DNA of 60,312 bases from Candidatus Nitrosopumilus sp. (GCA_020431995.1 JAGQHE010000035.1:1-60312); one strand, 5' to 3'; shown: positions 49,626-58,958, counted from the stretch's first letter. Translations and numbers: made by a program. Notes: generated from the letters alone by a model not told the origin.

Positions 49626-50402
49626 ATGTTGATTTCTACCGCCGAACTTAATTCTATTCTTAATGATCCCGATCTCATTATAGCTGATACTCGTTCCTTT
49701 AAGGAATACTCTGACGGTCATATCCCAGGAGCAGTACATTTAGATCTATTTGCATTTCATTGGATTGATACAACACAGCAAGGAATTGAAAATTTCAATA
49801 ATCAAGCACAAAACCTTCTTTCGTTTCTAGGAGTGACTCCAGAAAAGCAAGTCATCTTTTATGATGCTGTTTCTGGAATGTTGGCAGCAAGGGGTGTTTG
49901 GATGTTGATGTATTTTTCACATGAAAATGTATCAATGTTAAATGGCGGAATAACAAAATGGAAAAAAGAAAGTCGCTCACTTGAAACAAAATCAAATGGT
50001 TTCAAACCATCAAAATTTTCAGGAAAAATAAACCCAAACATTATTTCTGGATTTGAATACATTAGAGACAACCTTGATAATATCATAATCCTTGATGCTC
50101 GCTCAATTGGAGAATACAATGGAAGCATAGTCAGGGCTGCTCAGTCTGGTCATATTCCAAACTCAATCAATATTGACTGGAATCAAAATATCAATGACGA
50201 CGGGACTCTCAAAAACGATGAGCAATTATCTGAAATATACAATTATCCACGAGACTCTAAAATAGTCACTTATTGTCATGGGGCATATAGAGCTGCTAAC
50301 ACATTTTTAGCTTTAAAAAAACTAGGATTCAAAAATGTCCTAGTTTATCTAGGTTCTTGGGGAGAATGGGGTAATAGATTAGATCTTCCTGTTGAAAAAT
50401 AA
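49626..50402 (+). CDS. sulfurtransferase with two rhodanese domains
   Basis: 258 residues. Domain 1 (IIADTRSFKEYSDGHIPGAV) is the inactive type. Domain 2 (IILDARSIGEYNG; SGHIPNSINIDWNQN) has the persulfide-forming cysteine in TYCHGAYRAANTFLAL. Length and two-domain layout match thiosulfate/3-mercaptopyruvate sulfurtransferases; the loop CHGAYR differs from the classical CRKGVT and CGSGVT, so donor specificity is uncertain. It is a cytosolic enzyme of sulfur transfer or cyanide/thiosulfate handling. It starts 70 bases after amt, beyond a T-rich region, so is probably separate. Confidence 0.92.
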   Translation: MLISTAELNSILNDPDLIIADTRSFKEYSDGHIPGAVHLDLFAFHWIDTTQQGIENFNNQAQNLLSFLGVTPEKQVIFYDAVSGMLAARGVWMLMYFSHENVSMLNGGITKWKKESRSLETKSNGFKPSKFSGKINPNIISGFEYIRDNLDNIIILDARSIGEYNGSIVRAAQSGHIPNSINIDWNQNINDDGTLKNDEQLSEIYNYPRDSKIVTYCHGAYRAANTFLALKKLGFKNVLVYLGSWGEWGNRLDLPVEK

Positions 50403-50414
50403 TTTTCCTAAACC

Positions 50415-52514
50415 CTATTTTTTCTTCCAGATGAACTGGTTGTAAATTAATTCCGGCCTAATCTGTCTAAACGGCTGTGAGCCGCCCACATACCACTTTG
50501 TAAAGAACTCATACAAATGCAATCTGAGAGACTGGATATACACTATTAGTCCTTCAATCATCATAATTCCCAAGTTGCCTCCGATGATCATGGCCATTGC
50601 ACCGCCTGACTCAGAACCTCCCAGTGATGTGAATGCATTATTTACTGTAAGCAATAAAGCTGCATGTACCAACAACATAATTCCAAGTCGAGCATAACTA
50701 ATCGTATGGGCCAAACTTTCAACCGTTTTTCCTAGCAAAACCTCCATGATTACACTTGCAGGATCTGCACCGTCCTCTGGATGTTTCTTTGCATGCATGA
50801 CGCCCCCAATCATCATTATGACCATTGATGCAATAACAAGTACAACTGCAATTCTTGTGACAATCCAAACTTGCGCCCAATCTCCAAGGAACATGGTGAC
50901 CCAAGGAACAGCCTCTGTGTGAACTCTGGAATACATGTTCATTACATCGTATTGAGAACCGATAGCACACATCATTACAACCACAATTCCTCCATATAGT
51001 GTGATATTTGGAATCGCTTCGGTAAATACAACTAGTTTATGACCTTCTTTTAGCAATCTGATTACACGTAAAGTCATTGCCCAAACTAGATGTACAATTC
51101 CAATGAACAATGAAACTTTGAGAATGTTGATTACTTGTTCAAATGTTAATTCTGCAACACTAAGAATGCCTACTATCCAACTAACTGAATGGAGCGCCCC
51201 GCCTTCCTCTAATAGCCCTTCGAATGGTCCCATGTGCTCTAGATGATACCCAAACGCTTCTCCTGCACCTACCCCAGCTATGGCTGCTGAGGCACCAGAA
51301 ATTGCAATGAGCATTCCCCATCTTGAAAGCTCTCCCTGTCCTTTGAATTTGAATAGTAGGCCTAATCCCATGAGTAATAATCCATGACCCATATCTGCAA
51401 ACATCAATCCATAGAAGATTGGCCACATCAAAGCAATCATGGGTGTTGGATCTGGTTCTCCTGATTTTGGAATTCCCTGACTTTTTGTAATTACTTCAAA
51501 AGTTTTAACGAATTTTTTATTGTCAAACAGCGTGGGAATTTCTTCTCTTAGTTTGGGATCTGTTATGTCCTCTACAACTGACATCCATTGTTTTGTCACA
51601 TCGGTAAACTTAGATTCCATTTTTTCTGGAATAAAGCCTTGAATTACTGCAAAATTCTTTGTTCCTCCAGGTTTTCTTAGAGTTTCAAGTACATCTTTTG
51701 CAACTCGTGCTTTTTCATGAATGGATAGAATATCCCGTCTGATCTTCTTTGTTAATCCAGATAGTTGTTTTTTAATTGCTGTTTGTTTTGCGGTTAATTC
51801 TTTGATCTTTGTTTCTGCAAGTACATAAGCCTCACTTGGAATTTGTGGAAATCCTTCTGGAATTTTAAAAGTAGTTGAATTAAAACTTCTTAATATTTTT
51901 AGAACTTTCTCAGAATCCTCTGTACCTGAAATTACCAAAATTGCTGATTTTTCTTTGCTTTCTAGATCATATTTGTAGATTGTAGCATCTTCAAGAGAAC
52001 GTTTAATCTCATCAAAGTCTGCAGAATTAATTACAAAGAGATTTATGAAAAAGTGTCTCATTAAACCAAATCCAGAAAGATCTATCTTCATCTTTCTAAT
52101 TATTTCTAATGTATCTTTGAGTGCTTTGTATTCTTCAATTGAAAGTCTAGTATCTGCAGCATCTTGTAATAATTTTGCTGGCTCATCAATAATAGAAGGA
52201 GCCTCTTTGCTTAATTGTTCTACCATCTCTTCTATTTCATTAATTTCATAATCTTTTTTCTTGATCACAGTTCCTTTGAACAATATCTCCATAATTCCTA
52301 CCTCTAGAGGAACTCCAATCCCTTTGACTACATCATCAACTGATTGGAAAGTCTGTTGTGCTTTTAGAAGAAGATCATCAATTTCAGGCGTTACCATATC
52401 ACTAGCAGAATCAATTTTATGATACCATTCAAATTCTGTTAATCTTGAAATTGCTTTTGGAGACTCGCTTCTTGGCAAAATCACGGTTCCAAGTTTTAGA
52501 TCGGCTGTTCCCAA
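50415..52514 (-). CDS. atpI: A-type ATP synthase subunit I (a)
   Basis: 699 residues. The cytoplasmic N-terminal half (about 1-345) is coiled coil and alpha-beta, e.g. AKQTAIKKQLSGLTKKIRRD. The C-terminal half has seven to eight transmembrane helices, starting PMIALMWPIFYGLMFADMGH, and the conserved Arg that faces the c-ring is expected in ESLAHTISYARLGIMLLVHA. It forms the ion half-channels and the stator attachment. It is divergent from atpE on the other strand; 87 bases separate the starts. Ion choice (H+ or Na+) cannot be settled from this subunit by eye. Confidence 0.93.
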   Translation of the reverse strand: MGTADLKLGTVILPRSESPKAISRLTEFEWYHKIDSASDMVTPEIDDLLLKAQQTFQSVDDVVKGIGVPLEVGIMEILFKGTVIKKKDYEINEIEEMVEQLSKEAPSIIDEPAKLLQDAADTRLSIEEYKALKDTLEIIRKMKIDLSGFGLMRHFFINLFVINSADFDEIKRSLEDATIYKYDLESKEKSAILVISGTEDSEKVLKILRSFNSTTFKIPEGFPQIPSEAYVLAETKIKELTAKQTAIKKQLSGLTKKIRRDILSIHEKARVAKDVLETLRKPGGTKNFAVIQGFIPEKMESKFTDVTKQWMSVVEDITDPKLREEIPTLFDNKKFVKTFEVITKSQGIPKSGEPDPTPMIALMWPIFYGLMFADMGHGLLLMGLGLLFKFKGQGELSRWGMLIAISGASAAIAGVGAGEAFGYHLEHMGPFEGLLEEGGALHSVSWIVGILSVAELTFEQVINILKVSLFIGIVHLVWAMTLRVIRLLKEGHKLVVFTEAIPNITLYGGIVVVMMCAIGSQYDVMNMYSRVHTEAVPWVTMFLGDWAQVWIVTRIAVVLVIASMVIMMIGGVMHAKKHPEDGADPASVIMEVLLGKTVESLAHTISYARLGIMLLVHAALLLTVNNAFTSLGGSESGGAMAMIIGGNLGIMMIEGLIVYIQSLRLHLYEFFTKWYVGGSQPFRQIRPELIYNQFIWKKK

Positions 52515-52569
52515 GACAATTTCTGGGTATTTTCATTGAGTTTAATATCTTTCTGATTCTCATCCCAAA

Positions 52570-52578
52570 CATTAAAAT
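52570..52578 (+). promoter_or_regulatory. TATA-like box for the atpE-A-B-D operon
   Basis: cattaaaat is centred 28 bases before TTG 52602, suggesting a leaderless transcript starting with subunit E. Confidence 0.45.
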
Positions 52579-52601
52579 CCATTACGGGTCAACGGCATCC
52601 A

Positions 52602-53201
52602 TTGGCGTCTAATTCTGCATTAGAAAGTACAATTGATAAAATTTTAACAAATACCGAAAAAAATGTCATTTCCAACATTAGACTGGCACTTGTTGATTCA
52701 CAACAAAAGATAGATTCTGCTATTCCGAAATTAGAGAGCGAGTATGATAAAATCATCTCTGATGGCAAAAAAGAGGCCAATAAGATCGAAAAGCAGATTA
52801 CAGGAAGTTCAGATATTGAGGCACGAAACAAACAACTTATGACTTTAGAAGAATCAGTAAGCAAAGTCTTTTCTGAAGCGTTAGATCAAATCACAAACAC
52901 TGCTAGGAATGCAGACTACTCTAATCTGATTAAGACTTTACTAAATGAATCAACTCAAATTTTAGGCACTACTCAAATTACCGTTCTTACCAATTCTAAA
53001 GATAAAGATATTGTACGATCTATACTACCTCAATTTCCAGGCGCTGAATTGTCATCTGATCAAATTAATTGTATTGGTGGTGTTATTGTAAAATCAAAAG
53101 ATGGAGCAATGACATTTGATAACACATTAGATGCAAGAATTGAACGCCTGAAGCCTTTAATAAGGAAAGAAATTGCATCAAAATTCGGAGTAGGAAATTA
53201 G
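52602..53201 (+). CDS. atpE: A-type ATP synthase subunit E
   Basis: 199 residues from TTG. The N-terminal 90 residues form a long helix (DKILTNTEKNVISNIRLALV; LESEYDKIISDGKKEANKIE) that makes the peripheral stalk. The C-terminal alpha-beta domain includes LPQFPGAELSSDQINCIGGV and IVKSKDGAMTFDNTLDARIE, which contacts subunit A/B. No separate subunit G/H gene is found next to it. The stop is immediately followed by the atpA ATG. Confidence 0.92.
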   Translation: MASNSALESTIDKILTNTEKNVISNIRLALVDSQQKIDSAIPKLESEYDKIISDGKKEANKIEKQITGSSDIEARNKQLMTLEESVSKVFSEALDQITNTARNADYSNLIKTLLNESTQILGTTQITVLTNSKDKDIVRSILPQFPGAELSSDQINCIGGVIVKSKDGAMTFDNTLDARIERLKPLIRKEIASKFGVGN

Positions 53202-54980
53202 ATGGCAGCTCAAGGTAGAATTGTATGGGTAAGTGGTCCCGCAGTAAAGGCAGATGGGATGTCTGATGCAAAAATGTATGAAACCGTTACAGTTGGCAGT
53301 TCAAAATTAGTTGGCGAAGTAATTCGATTAACTGGAGATGTGGCATTTATTCAAGTTTACGAGTCTACAAGTGGCCTAAAACCAGGAGAACCTGTTATTG
53401 GTACTGGAAACCCCCTAAGTGTATTGCTAGGTCCTGGAATCATTGGACAACTTTATGATGGAATTCAAAGACCTCTAAGAGAATTATCAAAGGCTTCTGG
53501 TTCATTCATTGGAAGGGGTATTACAACTACTCCTGTTGATATGATTAAAAAATATCACTTTGTTCCGAAAGTAGGCAACGGTGATGTAGTTCATCCCGGA
53601 TTTATAATTGGAACTGTTCAAGAAACTGATCTTATTGAGCACTCTATTATGGTTCCACCAGATCATCCAGGTGGAGTTATCTCAAGCATTGTATCTGAAG
53701 GAGATTATGATTTAGAAACTGTATTAGCTTCTGCTGAGAAAGACGGTCAAAATACCCCTATCAAAATGTATCACAGATGGCCTGTAAGGAAACCACGTCC
53801 ATATCATAAAAGATATGATCCAACGGTTCCATTACTTACAGGGCAGCGTGTTATTGATACATTCTTCCCAATTGCAAAAGGTGGTACTGGTTCGATTCCT
53901 GGAGCATTTGGAACAGGGAAAACCGTGACATTGCATCAAATTGCAAAATGGGCAGATTCACAAGTTGTTGTTTACATTGGTTGTGGTGAAAGAGGAAATG
54001 AAATGACTGAGGTACTAGTTGAATTTCCACATCTTAAAGATCCCCGTAGTGGAAAACCACTTATGGATAGAACTGTTCTTGTTGCAAATACAAGTAACAT
54101 GCCAGTAGCAGCAAGAGAAGCAAGTATCTATACTGGTGTAACAATTGCAGAATATTACAGAGATATGGGTAAAGACGTTGTACTTGTAGCAGATTCCACA
54201 AGTAGATGGGCTGAAGCACTTAGAGAAATGAGCGGTAGATTAGAAGAGATGCCAGCAGAAGAGGGCTATCCATCATATCTTGCATCACGATTGGCAGAGT
54301 TTTATGAAAGAGCAGGTCGTGTAAAGGCATCTGGTAGTCCAGACCGTGATGGCTCAGTAACTTTGATTGGTGCCGTATCTCCATCAGGTGGTGACTTTAC
54401 AGAACCTGTAACAACTCATACAATGAGATTTATCAAAACATTCTGGGCTTTGGATGCCAAGTTGGCATATTCTAGACATTATCCTTCAATTAACTGGATG
54501 AATAGTTATTCTGGCTATCTTGCTGATATTGCGAAATGGTGGGGTGAAAATATCAGTGAAGAATGGCTGAGTCTCAGAAGTGAAGCATATGGTCTCTTAC
54601 AAAGGGAAGATACGTTAAAAGAAATTGTTAGACTCTTAGGACCTGAAGCATTACCTGATGAGGAAAAATTAATCCTTGAAGTTGCAAGAATGGTAAAGAT
54701 TGGTCTTTTACAACAAAACTCCTTTGATGATGTTGATACATACTGTAGTCCAGAAAAACAATACAAACTAATGAAATTACTAGTTGACTTTTACAGAAGA
54801 GGGCAGCAAGCACTCAAAGAAGGCACACCATTAGCTGATATTCGAAACATTTCTGTTGTATCTTTAATCCTCAAGGCAAGAATGGATGTTAAAGATAACG
54901 AGATGGCAAAACTAGATCAACTTGATGTTCAAATGCAGGAAGAATTCAAAACAATTACAGGAGTTAAAGTATCAAATTGA
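53202..54980 (+). CDS. atpA: A-type ATP synthase subunit A (catalytic)
   Basis: 592 residues. The catalytic P-loop is GAFGTGKT (residues about 234-241). The 'non-homologous region' insert typical of A/V subunits lies at about 115-190 ([20 protein letters not shown]). [20 protein letters not shown] carries the catalytic glutamate region, and [20 protein letters not shown] is the Walker B/arginine block. It is the nucleotide-hydrolysing/synthesising subunit. It begins directly after atpE and overlaps atpB by 4 bases. Confidence 0.97.
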   Translation: MAAQGRIVWVSGPAVKADGMSDAKMYETVTVGSSKLVGEVIRLTGDVAFIQVYESTSGLKPGEPVIGTGNPLSVLLGPGIIGQLYDGIQRPLRELSKASGSFIGRGITTTPVDMIKKYHFVPKVGNGDVVHPGFIIGTVQETDLIEHSIMVPPDHPGGVISSIVSEGDYDLETVLASAEKDGQNTPIKMYHRWPVRKPRPYHKRYDPTVPLLTGQRVIDTFFPIAKGGTGSIPGAFGTGKTVTLHQIAKWADSQVVVYIGCGERGNEMTEVLVEFPHLKDPRSGKPLMDRTVLVANTSNMPVAAREASIYTGVTIAEYYRDMGKDVVLVADSTSRWAEALREMSGRLEEMPAEEGYPSYLASRLAEFYERAGRVKASGSPDRDGSVTLIGAVSPSGGDFTEPVTTHTMRFIKTFWALDAKLAYSRHYPSINWMNSYSGYLADIAKWWGENISEEWLSLRSEAYGLLQREDTLKEIVRLLGPEALPDEEKLILEVARMVKIGLLQQNSFDDVDTYCSPEKQYKLMKLLVDFYRRGQQALKEGTPLADIRNISVVSLILKARMDVKDNEMAKLDQLDVQMQEEFKTITGVKVSN

Positions 54981-56362
54981 CCACTGAAGGCGGGGTTCAA
55001 TATAGTAAGATTGCAGAAATCAAGGGACCGCTCGTAATTGTAGATGATGTAGAAAATGCCGCATTTGATGAATTAGTTGAAATTGAAACCAAAGATGGCG
55101 AAAGAAGATTAGGTAAAGTACTTGAAGTAGGAAATGGAAAAGCGATTGTTCAGGTTTTTGAGGGAACATCTGGATTATCAATATCTGGAACTAAAGCTAA
55201 ATTTGTAGGCAAAGTTATGGAAATGCCAGTATCAAAAGAAGTACTTGGCAGAGTTTTTGATGGATTAGGAAGACCAAAAGACGGGCTACCAGATCCAATT
55301 GCTGATAAATTCATTGACATTAACGGCGAACCTATGAATCCTGAACAACGTGAATATCCTAAAGATTTCATTCAAACTGGCGTGTCTGTTATTGATGGAA
55401 TGATTACTTTGGTTAGAGGGCAAAAACTCCCAATCTTTTCTGGCTCTGGTATGTCTCACAATCTTCTTGCAGCACAAATTGCAAGACAGGCAAGTGTTGT
55501 TGGTACTAGTGACGATTTTGCAGTGGTGTTTGCAGCAATTGGTGTGCAATACAGCGAAGCAGAATATTTCAGACGAAGTCTTGAAGAATCTGGCGCACTA
55601 AAAAGAAGTGTATTATTTCTAAACACAGCAGACGATCCTGCAATTGAAAGAATCATCACACCACGTGTGGCATTAACTGTAGCAGAATATCTGGCATTTG
55701 AATTGGGAATGCATGTACTGGTTATCTTAACTGATATGACAAACTATGCAGAAGCACTTAGAGAAATTAGTGCAGCAAGAGAAGAAGTTCCTGGAAGAAA
55801 AGGATACCCTGGGTATCTCTACACTGATCTTTCAACAATATATGAACGAGCCGGAAAACTAAATGGCAGGAAAGGTAGTGTTACACAAGTTCCAATTTTA
55901 TCAATGCCATCCGATGATATTACTCACCCAATACCTGATCTTACCGGTTACATTACAGAGGGCCAAGTTGTACTAGGCAGAGATTTATTCAGACAAGGAA
56001 TTTACCCCCCGATCAACATTTTGATGAGTCTTAGTAGACTGATGAAAGATGGTATAGGTGAAGGAAGTACTAGAGCAGATCATAGTGAAGTTTCCAACCA
56101 AGTTTATGATGCGTATTCTAGAGCACAAGAAGTAAGAGCTCTGGCAGGAATCGTAGGCAAAGCGGGTCTGACTGAAATCGATTTGAAATACATGAATGTA
56201 GGTGACGTCTTTGAAAAAGAATTCCTCTCACAAGCAACTGATGAGAATAGAACAATTGAAGAAACACTCAATGTATTATGGAAAATCGTCTCTAAATTAC
56301 CAAAGAATGAGATTACTAAAATCAAAGATAAATTCATTGATCAGTATTACCAGGAAGAGTAA
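54977..56362 (+). CDS. atpB: A-type ATP synthase subunit B (regulatory)
   Basis: 461 residues from TTG overlapping the atpA stop (TTGA). The P-loop is degenerate ([20 protein letters not shown]), as in all non-catalytic B subunits. [20 protein letters not shown] and [20 protein letters not shown] are the conserved blocks that supply the arginine to the A-subunit site. It alternates with A in the hexameric head. Normal length and spacing. Confidence 0.97.
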   Translation: MTTEGGVQYSKIAEIKGPLVIVDDVENAAFDELVEIETKDGERRLGKVLEVGNGKAIVQVFEGTSGLSISGTKAKFVGKVMEMPVSKEVLGRVFDGLGRPKDGLPDPIADKFIDINGEPMNPEQREYPKDFIQTGVSVIDGMITLVRGQKLPIFSGSGMSHNLLAAQIARQASVVGTSDDFAVVFAAIGVQYSEAEYFRRSLEESGALKRSVLFLNTADDPAIERIITPRVALTVAEYLAFELGMHVLVILTDMTNYAEALREISAAREEVPGRKGYPGYLYTDLSTIYERAGKLNGRKGSVTQVPILSMPSDDITHPIPDLTGYITEGQVVLGRDLFRQGIYPPINILMSLSRLMKDGIGEGSTRADHSEVSNQVYDAYSRAQEVRALAGIVGKAGLTEIDLKYMNVGDVFEKEFLSQATDENRTIEETLNVLWKIVSKLPKNEITKIKDKFIDQYYQEE

Positions 56363-56365
56363 CAA

Positions 56366-56998
56366 ATGTCATTTGGACAAAACGTTGCAGCGACAAAAAT
56401 TGAACTTTTAAAATATAAAAAATCTACTCAAGTCGCTGTAATGGTTCAAAAAATCTTAGATGATAAACGGAAAGTTCTCTTGAAAAATATCGAAGAGATG
56501 ATTCAAGAAGCATCTAAAGCGCGAGGTGGAATCTGGGAACCTTTACAAGATATTTACAAATCAGTTAATGAAGCATATTTGGCGTTAGGTACCAATACCG
56601 TAGATTCTGTAGCAGAATCTACTCCGCCAGTTATGGAGGTAGAAGTTCATGTTAGAAGAGTTGTCGATGTGAAAATCCCAGCACTTACTGTAACAGAAAA
56701 GGACACAAAATTGATGCCTTACGGGTTTGCAGATACAAACTCTTCAATCGATAGAGCTGCAAAACAAATCAAAGAATTAATGCCAAAAATCTGTAAAGCC
56801 GCAGAATATGAAAATTCCATTTTTAGTCTTGCAAAAGCATTGGAAAAGACTCAAAAATTATTAAATGCCCTTGAAAATGTCATTATCCCTCAATACAAAG
56901 AAAAAATTAGATTCATTCTTTCCACTCTTGAAGAAAGAGAGAGAGAAGAATTCGCAAAGTTAAAAAAAGTCAAAGCAAAGATGGAAAGTAGGAAATAA
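56366..56998 (+). CDS. atpD: A-type ATP synthase subunit D (central stalk)
   Basis: 210 residues. Two long antiparallel helices dominate: the N-terminal KIELLKYKKSTQVAVMVQKI and the C-terminal LNALENVIIPQYKEKIRFIL, with the conserved 'N.iiP.' turn. The subunit turns inside the A3B3 head. It starts 3 bases after atpB. The last base of its TAA stop is the first base of the ATG of the 43-residue ORF. Confidence 0.94.
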   Translation: MSFGQNVAATKIELLKYKKSTQVAVMVQKILDDKRKVLLKNIEEMIQEASKARGGIWEPLQDIYKSVNEAYLALGTNTVDSVAESTPPVMEVEVHVRRVVDVKIPALTVTEKDTKLMPYGFADTNSSIDRAAKQIKELMPKICKAAEYENSIFSLAKALEKTQKLLNALENVIIPQYKEKIRFILSTLEEREREEFAKLKKVKAKMESRK

Positions 56999-57129
56999 TG
57001 GCAAAAGAAGAAATAAAAAAATTACTGGAAAATTCTAAGAAAGAGCTGGATGGAAGCTATGATGATTTTGTAAATTCCATTAAAGATGATCTTAAATCCT
57101 TCAAAAAGAAAACACTGGATCGAATTTAA
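56998..57129 (+). CDS. 43-residue helical protein inside the ATP synthase operon
   Basis: ATG 56998 overlaps the atpD stop by one base (TAATG) and the frame ends at TAA 57127. The product reads MAKEEIKKLLENSKKELDGS, then YDDFVNSIKDDLKSFKKKTL, then DRI. Heptad-like Leu/Ile/Val/Phe positions and strong charge indicate one amphipathic helix or short coiled coil. The stop-start coupling argues for real translation. It is too small for the missing F subunit and has no TM segment. It could be a stalk or assembly component; no family recognised. Confidence 0.65.
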   Translation: MAKEEIKKLLENSKKELDGSYDDFVNSIKDDLKSFKKKTLDRI

Positions 57130-57148
57130 GTCAAACATCTCATCATGA

Positions 57149-57156
57149 TTTAAATA
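57149..57156 (+). promoter_or_regulatory. TATA-like box for atpK
   Basis: atttaaat is centred about 30 bases before ATG 57182, so atpK probably has a promoter of its own in addition to any read-through from atpD. Separate expression would help supply the many c-subunits per complex. Confidence 0.5.
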
Positions 57157-57181
57157 TGGATCAAATGGAGTCTGAACGTAA

Positions 57182-57487
57182 ATGAAAACTATCGTCATGT
57201 TACTTTTGGCAGCATCAGCAATTTCAATTCTAGGTTCGACCGGAATTGCATTTGCACAAGAAGATTCTGCATCTAGTGGTGACTCTATGAAGCTTCTCGG
57301 TGCTGGTTTAGCATTTGGTATTGCCGCAGGAGGAGCAGGAATAGGTCTTGGTCAAGTAGGTGCAGCAGGTCTTGCAGTCATTAGTGAGAACCCAGCTTTA
57401 CAGTCTAAGGTGTTCATCTTCGTAGGTATGGTTGAATCCATCGCAATCTATGGTATAGTTATGATGTTTATCATCTTAGGACAATAG
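57182..57487 (+). CDS. atpK: A-type ATP synthase subunit K (c-ring proteolipid)
   Basis: 101 residues. A probable signal peptide (residues 1-25, ending IAFA-Q) precedes a two-helix c-subunit. Helix 1 has GAGIGLGQVGAAGLA with Q58. Helix 2 has VGMVESIAIYGIVMMFI with the ion-binding E85 followed by S86 and Y90. These positions correspond by eye to the Q, E, S and Y of known Na+-binding c-subunits, see findings. The subunit forms the rotor ring. Only one hairpin per chain, so a full set of carboxylates per ring is expected. Confidence 0.93.
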   Translation: MKTIVMLLLAASAISILGSTGIAFAQEDSASSGDSMKLLGAGLAFGIAAGGAGIGLGQVGAAGLAVISENPALQSKVFIFVGMVESIAIYGIVMMFIILGQ

Positions 57488-57500
57488 TCCTTACAATATC

Positions 57501-57522
57501 TTTTTCAAATTTTTAAGTTTTT
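57501..57522 (+). terminator. T-rich termination region after atpK
   Basis: tttttcaaatttttaagttttt lies 13 bases after the atpK stop and before the converging pyrI gene; U-tracts here are typical of archaeal termination. Confidence 0.4.
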
Positions 57523-57525
57523 AAT

Positions 57526-57987
57526 CTAATTGTATTTTAGCTTGTTTACATCTAAAACTCTGGAACAGTACCTGCACTTGAGTACTCTTCCTTCCTTATC
57601 AATCACGTCCATGACTGATTCAATGTATTCGGTACTGTTTGTAATACAATCTGGATTAGAACATCGAAATATTCTATCTATCTCATTTGGTAATGAAACT
57701 CTCCGTTTCTCAACAAGCTTGTATTCTTTTATCATATTGATTGTTGCTTTTGGAGCAATGACTGCAAGCTTGTTTGTATCATCATCTTTTAGAAACTTAT
57801 TCTCCACCTTGATGATATCTTTTTTCTTAAATTTGCCGCTTGGCACGTTCAAGGCAATAGTGATTAAACTGCCATCTTTACCATCTATTCTTAATGCGTT
57901 AAGTACCTGAAGACCTTTACCTTCATCAATGTGATCAATCACAGTCCCTTCTTTAATTCGTCGAACCATTAGGTCGGACTGTTCCAT
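57526..57987 (-). CDS. pyrI: aspartate carbamoyltransferase regulatory subunit
   Basis: 153 residues from ATG 57987. The N-terminal allosteric domain has RRIKEGTVIDHIDEGKGLQV and LRIDGKDGSLITIALNVPSG; the C-terminal zinc domain has C109-x4-C114 and C138-x2-C141 (RCSNPDC, KCRYCSRVL). It binds CTP/ATP and links catalytic trimers, giving feedback control of pyrimidine synthesis. A symmetric tatata element centred near 58015 is 28 bases upstream. Unlike many archaea, it is divergent from pyrB instead of downstream of it. Confidence 0.94.
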   Translation of the reverse strand: MEQSDLMVRRIKEGTVIDHIDEGKGLQVLNALRIDGKDGSLITIALNVPSGKFKKKDIIKVENKFLKDDDTNKLAVIAPKATINMIKEYKLVEKRRVSLPNEIDRIFRCSNPDCITNSTEYIESVMDVIDKEGRVLKCRYCSRVLDVNKLKYN

Positions 57988-57996
57988 CAGAATACT

Positions 57997-58018
57997 TTGT
58001 ATAGTCACCTGTATATAT
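57997..58018. promoter_or_regulatory. overlapping divergent promoters of pyrI and pyrB
   Basis: Two TATA-like elements lie 15 bases apart: ttgtatag (57997-58004), about 29 bases before the pyrB ATG, and gtatatat (58011-58018), about 28 bases before the pyrI ATG on the other strand. Each promoter overlaps the opposite transcript's start, so they may interfere. Confidence 0.45.
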
Positions 58019-58028
58019 TATTGAAAGA

Positions 58029-58958
58029 ATGAATGAGTTCTATCAAAAAGACGTCATCTCCATTAAGGACTTCAACAAAGAAAAACTCGAAAAAATATTC
58101 GCATCAACAGATAAAATTATTCAACTAAATTCAGCAGATAGACGAGAAATCTGTAAAGGTAAAACGTTAGGCTATTTGTTTTATGAACCAAGTACGCGAA
58201 CTAGACTTAGTTTTGAATCTGCCATGGCATCCGTTGGTGGGAATTCACTAGGAATTTCTGATGTCTCATCATCATCAACTCAAAAAGGCGAAAGTCTTGC
58301 AGACACTGTACGAATAATGTCTATTTATTCAGACGTTCTGGTTTTACGTCATCCTCTAGATGGTTCAAGTAGATTTGCATCAGAAATTTCTGAAAAACCA
58401 ATTATCAATGCAGGTAGTGGTACAGAAGAACATCCTACACAGGCCATTCAGGATCTATTTACAATCAAAAAAGAAAAGAAAAAGATTGATGGTTTGAAGA
58501 TTGGGATTGTAGGCGATCTAAAGTATGGACGAACTGTTTACTCGTTGTTATATGGACTTGGAAACTATGATGTTGATGTACATTTGATTTCCCCTGAATC
58601 CCTTAAAATCAGATCTGACTCAACTTATGAAATCAAAAAGAGGTTAGATTTCACTGAATCTCCAAATATTGAAGATCATATTGATGAACTTGATGTTCTT
58701 TATGTAACAAGAATCCAGAAAGAGCGATTTCCAGACGAAGAAGAATATCTAAAAGTCAAAGGAAGTTATGTTGTAGGATTAGATCTGTTAAAGAAAATGA
58801 AAGACGATTCAATAATTTTACATCCCCTTCCAAGAATAGATGAAATTTCTGCTGATATTGATAAGACAAAAAATGCTAAATACTTTGAGCAAGCTGAATA
58901 TGGAAAACATACTCGTGCTGCTTTGCTAGGCTTGACACTAAACGAAAACGGTTTTTAA
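58029..58958 (+). CDS. pyrB: aspartate carbamoyltransferase catalytic subunit
   Basis: 309 residues. The carbamoyl-phosphate site EPSTRTRLSFESAM is near residues 53-66; VLVLRHPLDGSS, the GSGTEEHPTQAIQDLFTI block and HPLPRIDEI complete the active site. It condenses carbamoyl phosphate with aspartate, the committed step of pyrimidine synthesis, and assembles with PyrI. Complete and of normal length. The divergent arrangement with pyrI leaves only 41 bases between the two chosen starts. Confidence 0.96.
   Translation: MNEFYQKDVISIKDFNKEKLEKIFASTDKIIQLNSADRREICKGKTLGYLFYEPSTRTRLSFESAMASVGGNSLGISDVSSSSTQKGESLADTVRIMSIYSDVLVLRHPLDGSSRFASEISEKPIINAGSGTEEHPTQAIQDLFTIKKEKKKIDGLKIGIVGDLKYGRTVYSLLYGLGNYDVDVHLISPESLKIRSDSTYEIKKRLDFTESPNIEDHIDELDVLYVTRIQKERFPDEEEYLKVKGSYVVGLDLLKKMKDDSIILHPLPRIDEISADIDKTKNAKYFEQAEYGKHTRAALLGLTLNENGF

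Noticed and set aside
53083-53271. Minus-strand frame across the atpE/atpA junction
   Set aside because: Covered by two well-supported ATP synthase genes on the other strand; Leu/His/Pro-rich shadow.
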